A stretch of DNA of 40,738 nucleotides from an uncultured Alphaproteobacteria bacterium (GTDB lineage Bacteria; Pseudomonadota; Alphaproteobacteria; Rhizobiales; Aestuariivirgaceae). Positions within the stretch are counted from its first letter, which is position 1. Each line of letters begins with the position of its first letter. The DNA lies in NCBI GenBank assembly GCA_945957365.1, contig CAMFKI010000030.1, positions 1 through 40,738 on the forward strand. The letters are read 5' to 3'. A model generated the notes under the pieces. That model was not told the origin of the DNA, searched no databases, and saw nothing but the letters and a program-made list of their open reading frames with translations. Shown here piece after piece: positions 8,835 through 17,940 of this stretch. The translations under genes and the position numbers were made by a program.

Positions 8835-10343
8835 ATGCAGTTCACCCGCCGTTTCGATAAGGCCGCGGCACTCGAGGCCTTCGCCGCCGAGCTCGCGCTC
8901 TTTGCGCGTCCGGGCATGGTGCTGCTACTCAAAGGCGACCTCGGCACGGGCAAGTCCACCTTCGCCCGCGCCTTCATCCGCGCGCTGGCGCAAGGGGCGG
9001 AGTTCGACATTCCGAGCCCCACCTTCACGCTGGTCCAGACCTATGACGAGACGCGCGTGCCGGTGGCGCATGCCGACCTCTACCGCATCGGCTCCGCCCA
9101 GGAACTCGACGAGCTGGGCTTCGACGAGCTCGTGCTGACCCACGTCCTCGCCGTCGAATGGCCGGAGAAGATGCTCGATGGCGGCCACGCCGACCGCCTG
9201 CTGATCGAGCTCTCCGGTTCCGGCACGCATCGCGACGCGCTCGTCACCGCACGCGGCGCCTGGGCGCAGGCGCTGGCCCGCAACGATGCGATCAACACCT
9301 TCATTGCAAAAACGCGCTGGGCAAGCGCCGAGCGCCGCTTCCTCGAGGGCGATGCCTCCTTCCGCCGCTACGAGACGCTGCATCTGGGCGACGCGCATGC
9401 GATCCTGATGGACATGCCCGCGCGCCCCGATGGCCCGCCGGTGAAATATGGCAAGCCCTACAGCGCCATTGCGCATCTGGCGGAAGACATCCGCGCGGTG
9501 ATCGCCGTCAACGCCGTGCTCGGCGCGCGCGGCTACAGCGCGCCGAAGGCGGAAGCTTACGATCTCACTCATGGCTTTGCGGTGATGGAAGACCTGGGTC
9601 GCCACGTCTATGGCGGCATGATGCGCAGGGGCGAGGACATGCGCGAGCCGATGCGCGCCGCCGTCGCCGTGCTCGCCGACATGGCGAGCCGCGACTGGCC
9701 GAGGGACGTGCCGCTCGACGGCCAGACCTATTCCGTGCCGCCCTACGACGTCGAAGCGCAACTGATCGAGGTCGACCTGCTGCCCTCATGGTTCTGGCCG
9801 CATCTCAGCGGCAGCGCCATTCCCGCTGCAGCGCTGGCCGAGTTCGAGGCCGCGTGGATGGAACTGCTGCCGCTCACCCAGAAGGGCCACCGCGTCTGGG
9901 CGCTGCGCGACTATCACTCGCCCAACCTGCTCTGGCTGCCCGAGCGCGCGGGCCTCGCCCGCGTCGGCATCATCGATACGCAGGACGCGCTGATGGGCCA
10001 CCCGGCCTATGACCTTGCCTCGATGCTGCAGGACGCGCGCGTCGACATCGACGCGCGCCTGGCGGACGATCTCTACGAACACTACTGCGCGCTGCGGAAG
10101 GACGATCCCAGTTTCGACCGCGATGAGTTCGATGTCGCCTATGCGATCCTCGGCGCGCAGCGGGCGACCAAGATCCTTGGCATCTTCGCCCGGCTTTCGA
10201 AGCGCGACGGCAAGCACGGCTACCTCCGCCACATCCCGCGCGTCTCGCGCTATCTCGAGCGCAACCTCGCACATCCGCGTCTCGCCGATCTCAAGCGCTG
10301 GTTCGACACCCACCTGCCGCCCGCACGGCGCGAGGCGCAATGA
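8835..10343 (+). CDS. TsaE-AmgK fusion: tRNA t6A ATPase plus amino-sugar kinase
   Basis: A two-domain fusion of 502 residues. Residues 1 to about 140 are TsaE (YjeE): Walker A GDLGTGKST (about 34-42), then SPTFTLVQTY and HADLYRI. TsaE is the ATPase that works with TsaB/TsaD in making the t6A base at tRNA position 37. Residues from about 150 to the end form an aminoglycoside-phosphotransferase-fold kinase of the AmgK type: FLEGDASFRRYETL near its start, the catalytic loop LRDYHSPNLLW (Asp359) and the metal motif DTQDALMGHPAYDLAS. AmgK phosphorylates MurNAc/GlcNAc at C1 in peptidoglycan recycling, and the next gene is a MurU-like uridylyltransferase, which supports this. The gene lies 5 bases after divL, and its stop overlaps murU (ATGA). 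Such fusions are known in alphaproteobacteria. Confidence 0.9.
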   Translation: MQFTRRFDKAAALEAFAAELALFARPGMVLLLKGDLGTGKSTFARAFIRALAQGAEFDIPSPTFTLVQTYDETRVPVAHADLYRIGSAQELDELGFDELVLTHVLAVEWPEKMLDGGHADRLLIELSGSGTHRDALVTARGAWAQALARNDAINTFIAKTRWASAERRFLEGDASFRRYETLHLGDAHAILMDMPARPDGPPVKYGKPYSAIAHLAEDIRAVIAVNAVLGARGYSAPKAEAYDLTHGFAVMEDLGRHVYGGMMRRGEDMREPMRAAVAVLADMASRDWPRDVPLDGQTYSVPPYDVEAQLIEVDLLPSWFWPHLSGSAIPAAALAEFEAAWMELLPLTQKGHRVWALRDYHSPNLLWLPERAGLARVGIIDTQDALMGHPAYDLASMLQDARVDIDARLADDLYEHYCALRKDDPSFDRDEFDVAYAILGAQRATKILGIFARLSKRDGKHGYLRHIPRVSRYLERNLAHPRLADLKRWFDTHLPPARREAQ

Positions 10344-11050
10344 CGCTGGGCCACAAGGCCATGGTGCTGGCGGCAGGCTACGGCCAGCGCATGCGCCCGC
10401 TCACCCTCACACGCCCCAAGCCGCTGGTCGAGGTCTCCGGCAAGGCGCTGATCGACTACGGCTTCGACCGCCTGCGCGCCGCGGGCGTTGCGGAGGCCGT
10501 GGTGAACGTCCACTACCTTCCGGAGCAGATCGAGGCCTGGGCCGCACGGCAATCATCCCCGCGCATCACGATCTCGGACGAGCGCGGCGTCATCCTCGAT
10601 ACCGGGGGTGGTGTGGCGAAGGCCCTGCCACTTCTGGGCGACGAGCCCTTCTTCGTCATCAACAGCGACAGCTTCTGGGTGGATGACGGCACGCCTGCGC
10701 TTGATTGCCTGCGCGCCGCATGGGACGATCGGACGATGGACTGCCTCCTCCTCCTCGCCCCGCTCGAACGCACCGTCGGCTATGACGGCAAGGGCGATTT
10801 CACGCGTGCGCCCGATGGCCGCCTCGCGCGCCGTGCCACCTCGGCGGGCACGCCGCTCGCCTATATCGGCGGCTACCTCGTTGCGCCGCGCCTCTTCAAG
10901 GATGCGCCCGAAGGCGCCTTCTCGATGAATGCGCTGTGGGACCGCGCCATCGCCGCGGGGCGCCTCTTCGGCGTGGAGCATGCCGGGCGCTGGCTGCATG
11001 TGGGAACGCCGGAGGCGATCGGTCTCGCCGAAGCGGCACTCGGGGCATGA
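10340..11050 (+). CDS. murU: MurU-like sugar-1-phosphate nucleotidyltransferase
   Basis: Nucleotidyltransferase of 236 residues with a single Rossmann-type NTP-transferase domain. The N-terminal signature MVLAAGYGQRMRPLT and KPLVEVSGKALIDY bind the nucleotide, and NSDSFWVDDG carries the metal-binding Asp. Short proteins of this type encoded beside AmgK are MurNAc-1-phosphate uridylyltransferases, which make UDP-MurNAc from recycled MurNAc and so bypass the MurA step that fosfomycin blocks. The ATG overlaps the preceding stop by four bases (ATGA), so translation is probably coupled to the kinase. A mannose-1-phosphate guanylyltransferase-like activity cannot be excluded from sequence alone, but the neighbour makes MurU the best reading. 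Confidence 0.85.
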   Translation: MTLGHKAMVLAAGYGQRMRPLTLTRPKPLVEVSGKALIDYGFDRLRAAGVAEAVVNVHYLPEQIEAWAARQSSPRITISDERGVILDTGGGVAKALPLLGDEPFFVINSDSFWVDDGTPALDCLRAAWDDRTMDCLLLLAPLERTVGYDGKGDFTRAPDGRLARRATSAGTPLAYIGGYLVAPRLFKDAPEGAFSMNALWDRAIAAGRLFGVEHAGRWLHVGTPEAIGLAEAALGA

Positions 11051-11053
11051 GCC

Positions 11054-14000
11054 ATGGCGGCAGACATCCCGCGCCTCTTCACCATCGCGCCTGACAGTCC
11101 CTTCCTCGAGATCCTTGCCGAACAGGTTCTGAACGGCTTTCCGTGTACGGACGGACAGATCCCGGGCAAGCTCGGCCTGGCGCGCTGGACCATCCTGCTG
11201 CCAACCCGCCGCGCGGTGCGCGAGCTGGAGGACATCTTCTTCCGCCGCGCCGGCGGCTCCGGCGTGCTGCTGCCGCGCATCCGCCCCATCGGCGATATCG
11301 ACGAGGACCTGCTGCAGCCCGAGCATGGCGTGGCGGAATTGGGAACACCGGTGAGCGCCCCCGGCCAGCTGCTGCTGCTGATCGACCTCATCGACGACTG
11401 GGCGGCAACCCACCCCACCACGCGGCTGGCGCAGGAGATCGCCGCGGCGCCGCACCAGGCGGGAGGCCTGGCGCAGTCGCTCGCCGAACTGCTCGACGCG
11501 CTCGAGACCGAGGATGTCGACGTCAACCGGATCGCCGACCTCTATGGCCTCGAATCGGCGCAGCACCGCGCCGCGATCCTCGAGTTCCTCGCCATCGCGC
11601 GCGAGAAATATCCGCAGCGGCTGGCGGCGGAAAACGCCATGGGTCCGCAGGCCCGGCGCTCCGCCATTCTCCGGCGCGAGGCGCAGCGGCTGGAGCGCGC
11701 GCGCACGGCGCGGCCCTTCATCGCGGCAGGGTCCACGGGTTCGATCCCCGCCACCTGCACGCTGCTCAGGGCCATCGCCGGCCTGCCCAACGGTGCCGTG
11801 GTGCTGCCCGGCCTCGACCAGATCATGGACGAGCCGAGCTGGACCGCCGTCGGCCCCACCCATCCGCAGCATGCGATGAAGCAGCTGCTGCTGCGCCTCG
11901 ACGCCACGCGCCAGATGGTGACGGAACTCGGCGCCGGGCCCGGCCCGCGCGCCTGGCTCGCCAGCGAGCTGATGCGCCCGGCCGAAGCCTCGCACCTGTG
12001 GCATGGCGCTCTGAAGGGGCAGCAGGCGCGCGTCGAAGAGGCCATGCGGGGCGTGGAGCTGGTCGAAGCGCGATCGCTGCAGGAACAGGCGGTGAGCGCC
12101 GCCTTGATCCTGCGCCAGTGCCTGGAGCAGCCGGGCCGCAGCGCCTGCCTGGTGACGCCGGACCGCCAGCTCGCCCGCCGGGTGAAGGCAGAGCTCCGGC
12201 GCTGGAACATCGCCATCAATGATTCCGCCGGTGAACCGCTGATCCGCTTCGGCGGCGCCTCGCTCCTCAACCTTCTGCTCGAGGCGCTGCTCAATGATTT
12301 CGCCGCCGAGCCGCTGGCCGCCCTGCTGCGCCACGACCTCGCGACCTTCGGGCTGGCGCCGGATGAGGCCCGCCACCTCGCCAGCCTCATCGAACTCGCC
12401 CTGCTGCGCACCGGCACCGGCGCACCCGAAATCGCCAAGCTTTCGCATGCGCTGCGTGTCGCCACGGAGAAGGACAAACGCCGCGCCCTGCCGCTGCCCG
12501 CCCAGCACGTCACGCCGGAGGACTGGGAACGGGCCATCGCGCAGGCGAAGCGCATCTCGGATGTCCTGGCGCCGCTGGGCGTCAACCCGCCCAGCACGCT
12601 GGCCGAACATCTCGAGCGGCTTGCCACAGCCTGCGAGGCGATGGCGGGCGAGGCCTTCTGGCTGGGCGAGGGCGGCGAGGAACTCTCCGATGCCTTCGCC
12701 CTGCTGAAGGACGAGTCGCGCTTCCTCCGGCATTGCGACCTGCGCCGCAGCGCGGCCATCCTGCGCCACTGGCTGCACGGGCTTCCGGTGCGCAGCCAGC
12801 AGCGCAACGCCACGCCGCTCACCATCCTCGGACTCCTGGAAGCGCGCCTCATCCGCGCCGACGTGATGGTGCTCGCCGGCCTCAACGAGGGCACATGGCC
12901 GGGCGCCACCGACTGCGGCCCCTGGCTCAACCGCCCGATGCGCGACGTGCTGGCGATGAAGCAGCCGGAAGCGCAGATCGGCCAGACCGCGCATGATTTC
13001 GTGCAGGCCTTCGGCAACCCGCAAGTGAAGCTCCTCTGGTCGCGCCGCATCGGCGATGCGCCGGGCACGCCGTCGCGCTGGCTGCATCGGCTGCTGATGA
13101 TTCTCGCAACGGCGAAGCAGCCGCGCGTGCCAAGCCCGTGGCCGCTGCTGGCCCGCAGGCTGTCGGAGCCCGCAGCGGTGACGCCCTGCGTCAAGCCGAG
13201 GGCCATGCCGCCGGTGACGCTGCGTCCGAAGCGCCTCAGCGTCACCCGCATCGAGACGCTGATCCGCGATCCCTATGCCATCCATGCGCGCTTCATCCTC
13301 GGCCTCGAGCCGGTGAAGCCCGTCTCCTCGATGCCCGATCCCGCCCGGCGCGGCACCATCTTCCATGAGGCCATCGGCGATTTCCTCACGCGCTTCCCGA
13401 AACACTTGCCTGCCGATGCGGCGGCCGAGCTCGAGACGGATGGCAGCCGCCACTTCCTTGAGATCCAGGATTATCCCGGTCTCGTCAGCTTCTGGTGGCC
13501 GCGCTTCCGCCGCATCGCGCAGTGGATCGCCGAGCAGGAGCCGCAGTGGCGCGACGGCGTCGCGCGCGTGGCGGCGGAGACCAGTGGCCTCGTCACCTTC
13601 CCCGTGGCGGGCGAGGACTTCACCCTCACCTGCCGCGCCGACCGCATCGACCTGATGGCCGATGGGTCCGCCCGCATCGTCGACTTCAAGACCGGCAGCG
13701 TGCCGAGCGCCAGGGAGGTCGATGCCGGCCTCGCCCCGCAGCTGACGCTGCAGGCCGCCATCCTCGCGCGCGGCGGCTTCTCCGGCGTCGACCCGAGGCA
13801 GACGGGGCAGGTGTGGTACGTGAAACTCAGCGGCGGCACGCCGGCGGGCGAGCTCAAGACACTGGACAAGCTCGCGCACCCGGTGATGGAGCTTGCCGAG
13901 AAGCACTTCGCCGAACTGCAGAAGCTGCTGGCGAGATATGCCCAGGCGAACCAGCCCTATTTCTCGCGCACCATCATGAGGAAGGAGGATGATCCGAGCG

Positions 14001-14056
14001 ACTACGATCACCTCTCGCGCTTCCAGGAATGGACGCTGTCGGGGGGCGGCACGTGA
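11054..14056 (+). CDS. addB: Double-strand break repair protein AddB (alpha type)
   Basis: AddB subunit of the AddAB helicase-nuclease, 1000 residues, which processes double-strand breaks for RecA-dependent recombination. The N terminus has the helicase-like fold without a Walker A motif (ILLPTRRAVRELEDIF). The C terminus holds a RecB-family nuclease with TCRADRIDLMADGSARIVDF followed by KTG, giving the Asp-Asp-Lys catalytic set, then QLTLQAAILARGG. I see none of the four clustered cysteines that hold the iron-sulfur staple of Bacillus AddB, which fits the alphaproteobacterial AddB form. It starts 3 bases after murU and overlaps addA by four bases. Confidence 0.93.
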   Translation: MAADIPRLFTIAPDSPFLEILAEQVLNGFPCTDGQIPGKLGLARWTILLPTRRAVRELEDIFFRRAGGSGVLLPRIRPIGDIDEDLLQPEHGVAELGTPVSAPGQLLLLIDLIDDWAATHPTTRLAQEIAAAPHQAGGLAQSLAELLDALETEDVDVNRIADLYGLESAQHRAAILEFLAIAREKYPQRLAAENAMGPQARRSAILRREAQRLERARTARPFIAAGSTGSIPATCTLLRAIAGLPNGAVVLPGLDQIMDEPSWTAVGPTHPQHAMKQLLLRLDATRQMVTELGAGPGPRAWLASELMRPAEASHLWHGALKGQQARVEEAMRGVELVEARSLQEQAVSAALILRQCLEQPGRSACLVTPDRQLARRVKAELRRWNIAINDSAGEPLIRFGGASLLNLLLEALLNDFAAEPLAALLRHDLATFGLAPDEARHLASLIELALLRTGTGAPEIAKLSHALRVATEKDKRRALPLPAQHVTPEDWERAIAQAKRISDVLAPLGVNPPSTLAEHLERLATACEAMAGEAFWLGEGGEELSDAFALLKDESRFLRHCDLRRSAAILRHWLHGLPVRSQQRNATPLTILGLLEARLIRADVMVLAGLNEGTWPGATDCGPWLNRPMRDVLAMKQPEAQIGQTAHDFVQAFGNPQVKLLWSRRIGDAPGTPSRWLHRLLMILATAKQPRVPSPWPLLARRLSEPAAVTPCVKPRAMPPVTLRPKRLSVTRIETLIRDPYAIHARFILGLEPVKPVSSMPDPARRGTIFHEAIGDFLTRFPKHLPADAAAELETDGSRHFLEIQDYPGLVSFWWPRFRRIAQWIAEQEPQWRDGVARVAAETSGLVTFPVAGEDFTLTCRADRIDLMADGSARIVDFKTGSVPSAREVDAGLAPQLTLQAAILARGGFSGVDPRQTGQVWYVKLSGGTPAGELKTLDKLAHPVMELAEKHFAELQKLLARYAQANQPYFSRTIMRKEDDPSDYDHLSRFQEWTLSGGGT

Positions 14057-17000
14057 GCCTCAATCCCGCCGCCAGCATCGCCCAGCTCAGGGCGTCTGAT
14101 CCTGCCGCCACGGTGTGGGTCAATGCCAATGCCGGATCGGGCAAGACCCATGTGCTGGTCGACCGCGTGGTGCGCCTCATGCTGACAGGCACCGAGCCGT
14201 CGCGCATCATGTGCCTGACCTTCACCAAGGCGGCTGCAGCGGAAATGGCCAACCGCCTGTTCGACCGCCTGAGCAAGTGGATCGCGCTCGACGATGCGGC
14301 ACTGTCGAAGGTGCTGGAGAAGCTCGGGGCGCCCGATGCCGGCGCCGCATTGCTGGAGCGCGCCCGCCAGCTCTTCACCCGCGCGCTCGAAACACCGGGC
14401 GGGCTGAAGATCCAGACCATCCATGCCTTCTGCGAGCGCGTGCTGCAGCTCTTTCCCGTCGAGGCCGGCATCGTGCCGCATTTCTCCATGCTCGACGAGC
14501 GTGAGTCGCTGGCGCTGCTGCAGGAGGCGCGCAACGCCGTGCTCGCCGGCGCCAAGGACGAGGCCACGGCGATCGGCGCCGCACTGCGCGACGTGGTCAA
14601 CCGCGTCAATGCCGATGATTTCGACAGGCTGCTCACGCAGCTCCTCGCCAAGCGCGCCAACCTGCGGGCGCTGTTCGATGACGAGCGTGGGCTGGAGCAC
14701 GCCGAAAGCCTGCTGCGCCTCCACCTCGCGCTGGAGCAGGGCGTGACGCGTGAGAGCATCGTCTCCGGCCTCGGCTGCGACGTGACGCGCTACCTGGAAC
14801 TTGCGGAACTCCTCGACAAGGGCACGAAGAGCGAGAAGGACACCGCCGCCGACATCAGGACGGCCTGCAGCAGCGGCACGGCGGCGCTCATGGATCTGCG
14901 CAGCGTCCTGCTCACGGCCAGGAACGAGGCGCTCAAGTGGGTGGCGAACAGGTCGAGCCATGAGCGCCACGGCTGGATCGACGAGCTGGTGCGGCCGGAC
15001 CAGCAGCGCCTCATCGATGCGCTGGGTCGCATGGGCGATCTCGAGTGCATGGGGGCCACGCTGTCGCTGCTGCGGCTCGGCAGCGCCATCACGCGCGGCT
15101 TCGAGGCGGCGAAGCGCGCCCGCGGCGCCTATGATTTCGACGACCTCATCATCAAGACCGGCGAATTGCTGCGGGAGAAGCCCGATGCCGCCTGGGTGCT
15201 GTTCAAGCTCGATGGTGGCATCGAGCATCTTCTCGTCGACGAGGCGCAGGACACGAGCCCGATGCAGTGGCAGATCGTGCAGGCGCTGACGGCTGAGTTC
15301 TTCGCCGGCGAGGGCCGCCACGGCAGCAAGCTCCGCACCCTCTTCGTGGTGGGCGACAGGAAGCAGTCGATCTATTCCTTCCAGGGTGCCGACCCCAATG
15401 TCTTCGAGCAGGTCCTGAACGAGGTGAAACAACAGGTGGAGGGTGTGGGCCAGGAGTTCCGCGAGGTGGACTTCAGCGTCTCCTTCCGCTCGCTGGGCGA
15501 GGTTCTCGCGGCCGTCGATGGCGTGTTTCCCCCGGGCTCGCCCGCCCGCACCGGGCTCGATGGCGAGACGGCGCGCGAGTGGGAACATGTGCCGAACCGG
15601 CGCGACGCGCCGGGCACGGTTGAACTCTGGCCCCTCGTCGAACCCGTCGACAGGCAAGATCCCGAACCCTGGGAGGCGCCGGTCGACCGCGAGCCGTCGA
15701 CATCGCCGCGGCGGCGGCTGGCGGAGAAGCTGGCGAAAACCATCAAGGGCTGGATCGGCGCGCGCCAGCTGCCGGGCCGCGGGCGCGCCGTGGAGGCGGG
15801 CGATATCCTCATTCTCGTCCGCCAGCGCAACAGCTTCTTCGATGCGATGATCCGCGCGCTGTGGAACGAGCAGGTGCCGGTGGCCGGCGCCGACCGGCTG
15901 AAGCTCGGCGAGAACATCGCGGTGCTCGATCTCGTGGCGCTGGCGCAGTTCGCCATCATGCCGGAGGACGACCATGCACTGGCCTGCATTCTCAAGAGCC
16001 CGCTGCTGGCGCAGCCCCTCAGCGAAGACGAGCTGATCGCGGTTGCCGCGGGCCGCGGGACCGTTTCACTGTGGCACAACATGCAGGCGCAGGGTGCCGA
16101 GCCGTTCCGCAGCGCCGTCGCCTTCCTCCGTCCACTGATCGCCGAGGCGCCCGCGGCGCGGCCCTTCGAGTTCTTCTCTGCCGTTCTCGCCGGGGCGCGG
16201 CTGCGCTTCGTCTCGCGGCTGGGCAGCGAGGCCAATGACGCCATCGATGCGCTGCTCGACCGCGCGCTGGACTATGAGGAGGCGCAGGGCACTTCCCTCG
16301 CGGGCTTCGTCAACTGGTTCCAGGCCGGCGAGATCGAGATCAAGCGCAACATGGAGCAGGGCTCGGGGGAGGTGCGGGTGATGACGGTGCATGGCGCCAA
16401 GGGCCTCGAGGCGCCCATCGTCATCCTGCCGGACACGACGAGCCCCGAACAGGCCCGCGGCGAGTCGCTGCTGATGCTCGAGGGCGGCGAAGGCCACGCC
16501 AGGGTGCCGCTGTGGGTGGTGCCGAAGCTCGAGGCCGCCAGGGCAGTGAAGGACCTCAAGGCGGCGCAGCGGGACGTGGCGACCGCCGAATACCGCCGCC
16601 TGCTCTACGTCGCCATGACGCGGGCCTGCGACGAGCTTTATGTCTGCGGCTATCGTGGCAAGCAGGACCCGCCCGAGACATGCTGGTACAACACCATCGC
16701 CGAGGCCCTGAAGACGACGAAGATGACCCCGCTCGACGGCGATGCGGGCTGGCGCCTGGGCGCCGCACCGGTGCCGGCCGCGGCGGTCGCGGCGGTGGCA
16801 CCCATGGCAGTCCCGGATGTGCCGGACTGGATCACGCGCGCCGCCGATGCCGTGCCCGTCGTGCCGGCCGCTGCCGTGCGCAGGCGGGCGGAGGCGCGCG
16901 TGGCGCGCGGCATCCTCATCCACCGCATCCTGCAGAACCTCGCCGACATGGATGAGGGAGCGCGCGCCGCCCACATCGACGTCGCGGTCAGGCGCGCGGG

Positions 17001-17391
17001 CCATGATCCCGCGCTGGCGGAGCAGCTCAAGGCGCTGATCGCCGACCCGGTGGTGGCGGAGCTGCTCTCGGCCGAGGGCCATTCCGAGGCCTCGCTGATC
17101 GCCCTGGGGCCCGATGGCAGCCCGGAGCGCCGCCGCCTCGACCGGCTGGTTGTGACGCCCGACGGCATCCTGGTCGCCGACTACAAGACCGACCGCGAGG
17201 TGCCCGCCTCCGCCGCTGACTGCAATCCCGAATATCTCGCCCAGCTGGCGACTTACCGCGATGCACTGCGGCGCGCCGAGCCGGGCCTGCCGCTGCGCTT
17301 CGGCCTGCTCTACACGGAAGGACCGAAGCTCGTCATGGTGGAGGATGCGCTCCTCGACCGCATGGCCGCCCTGCGTGGGGGCCGGCCTTGA
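14053..17391 (+). CDS. addA: Double-strand break repair helicase-nuclease AddA
   Basis: UvrD-family helicase and nuclease subunit of AddAB, 1112 residues. Helicase motifs appear in order: Walker A NANAGSGKTHVLVDR, motif Ia CLTFTKAAAAEMANR, Walker B LLVDEAQDTSPMQW, motif III VVGDRKQSIYSFQGADP, motif V MTVHGAKGLEAPIVIL and motif VI RLLYVAMTRACDELY. The C-terminal RecB-type nuclease has RLDRLVVTPDGILVADYKTD followed by QLATYRDALR. The frame is open from an ATG at 14029 inside addB, but GTG 14053, which overlaps the addB stop as GTGA, gives the usual N terminus (SLNPAASIAQLRASDP) and typical translational coupling. Either start leaves all domains intact. Confidence 0.93.
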   Translation: MSLNPAASIAQLRASDPAATVWVNANAGSGKTHVLVDRVVRLMLTGTEPSRIMCLTFTKAAAAEMANRLFDRLSKWIALDDAALSKVLEKLGAPDAGAALLERARQLFTRALETPGGLKIQTIHAFCERVLQLFPVEAGIVPHFSMLDERESLALLQEARNAVLAGAKDEATAIGAALRDVVNRVNADDFDRLLTQLLAKRANLRALFDDERGLEHAESLLRLHLALEQGVTRESIVSGLGCDVTRYLELAELLDKGTKSEKDTAADIRTACSSGTAALMDLRSVLLTARNEALKWVANRSSHERHGWIDELVRPDQQRLIDALGRMGDLECMGATLSLLRLGSAITRGFEAAKRARGAYDFDDLIIKTGELLREKPDAAWVLFKLDGGIEHLLVDEAQDTSPMQWQIVQALTAEFFAGEGRHGSKLRTLFVVGDRKQSIYSFQGADPNVFEQVLNEVKQQVEGVGQEFREVDFSVSFRSLGEVLAAVDGVFPPGSPARTGLDGETAREWEHVPNRRDAPGTVELWPLVEPVDRQDPEPWEAPVDREPSTSPRRRLAEKLAKTIKGWIGARQLPGRGRAVEAGDILILVRQRNSFFDAMIRALWNEQVPVAGADRLKLGENIAVLDLVALAQFAIMPEDDHALACILKSPLLAQPLSEDELIAVAAGRGTVSLWHNMQAQGAEPFRSAVAFLRPLIAEAPAARPFEFFSAVLAGARLRFVSRLGSEANDAIDALLDRALDYEEAQGTSLAGFVNWFQAGEIEIKRNMEQGSGEVRVMTVHGAKGLEAPIVILPDTTSPEQARGESLLMLEGGEGHARVPLWVVPKLEAARAVKDLKAAQRDVATAEYRRLLYVAMTRACDELYVCGYRGKQDPPETCWYNTIAEALKTTKMTPLDGDAGWRLGAAPVPAAAVAAVAPMAVPDVPDWITRAADAVPVVPAAAVRRRAEARVARGILIHRILQNLADMDEGARAAHIDVAVRRAGHDPALAEQLKALIADPVVAELLSAEGHSEASLIALGPDGSPERRRLDRLVVTPDGILVADYKTDREVPASAADCNPEYLAQLATYRDALRRAEPGLPLRFGLLYTEGPKLVMVEDALLDRMAALRGGRP

Positions 17392-17465
17392 CCCCCGGCA
17401 GGGGGGCTCCTACCTTCGGTCAACCCGCAACGGCGAATCCCCGCCCCAGCCTGAAAGAGGTTCCC

Positions 17466-17786
17466 ATGACCACCCACAAGGTCTCCGACGCATCCTTCGA
17501 AAAGGACGTCCTGCAGTCCGATACGCCCGTCGTCGTCGATTTCTGGGCGGAGTGGTGCGGCCCGTGCAAGATGATCGCCCCGGCGCTCGAGGAAATCGCC
17601 CAGAGTCTCGGCCCCAAGGCCAAGATCGTGAAGATCAACATCGACGAGAACCCCTCGGTGCCGTCGCAGTATGGCGTGCGCGGCATCCCCACGCTGATGG
17701 TGTTCAAGGGTGGCCAGGTGGCGGCCACCAAGGTCGGCGCCGCGCCGAAGAACCAGCTGCAGAGCTGGATCGAACAGTCGATCTGA
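17466..17786 (+). CDS. trxA: Thioredoxin
   Basis: Thioredoxin of 106 residues, a cytoplasmic protein-disulfide reductase recycled by thioredoxin reductase. The active site FWAEWCGPCKM has Cys31 and Cys34, and the family cis-proline motif GIPTLMVFK follows. The ATG at 17466 follows a GAAAGAGG ribosome-binding site; the upstream in-frame extension lacks similarity. It lies 74 bases after addA in the same direction and may share its transcript, as addAB-trxA order is common in this group. A strong hairpin follows. Confidence 0.97.
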   Translation: MTTHKVSDASFEKDVLQSDTPVVVDFWAEWCGPCKMIAPALEEIAQSLGPKAKIVKINIDENPSVPSQYGVRGIPTLMVFKGGQVAATKVGAAPKNQLQSWIEQSI

Positions 17787-17812
17787 CTTTCACAACCTGG
17801 GGTGTGAGCGTG

Positions 17813-17834
17813 ATGGCTGCCTGCGGGCAGCCAT
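17813..17834 (+). terminator. Hairpin terminator after trxA
   Basis: ATGGCTGCC (17813-17821) pairs perfectly with GGCAGCCAT (17826-17834) around a TGCG loop, followed by TATCGTTT. The hairpin is flanked by two direct copies of TTTCACAACC (17788-17797 and 17840-17849). It probably ends the ahcY-to-trxA block. Confidence 0.65.
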
Positions 17835-17940
17835 TATCGTTTCACAACCCTGCTTCGCCTTGATATCGCCACTGGTTACCCTTCATACGACTGTCAAGTT
17901 TCTATGGGTTGGGCTAGCTTGCCCGCCGGGAGGACGTGAC

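Noticed and set aside
10553..14011. A 1152-codon minus-strand frame opposite murU and addB
   Set aside because: Antisense shadow of real genes with skewed composition and no domain.
17710..17940. Upstream extension of the LtaS-like gene into trxA
   Set aside because: It would overlap trxA and read through the trxA terminator hairpin; GTG 17941 has GGGAGG upstream and starts just before the first membrane helix.
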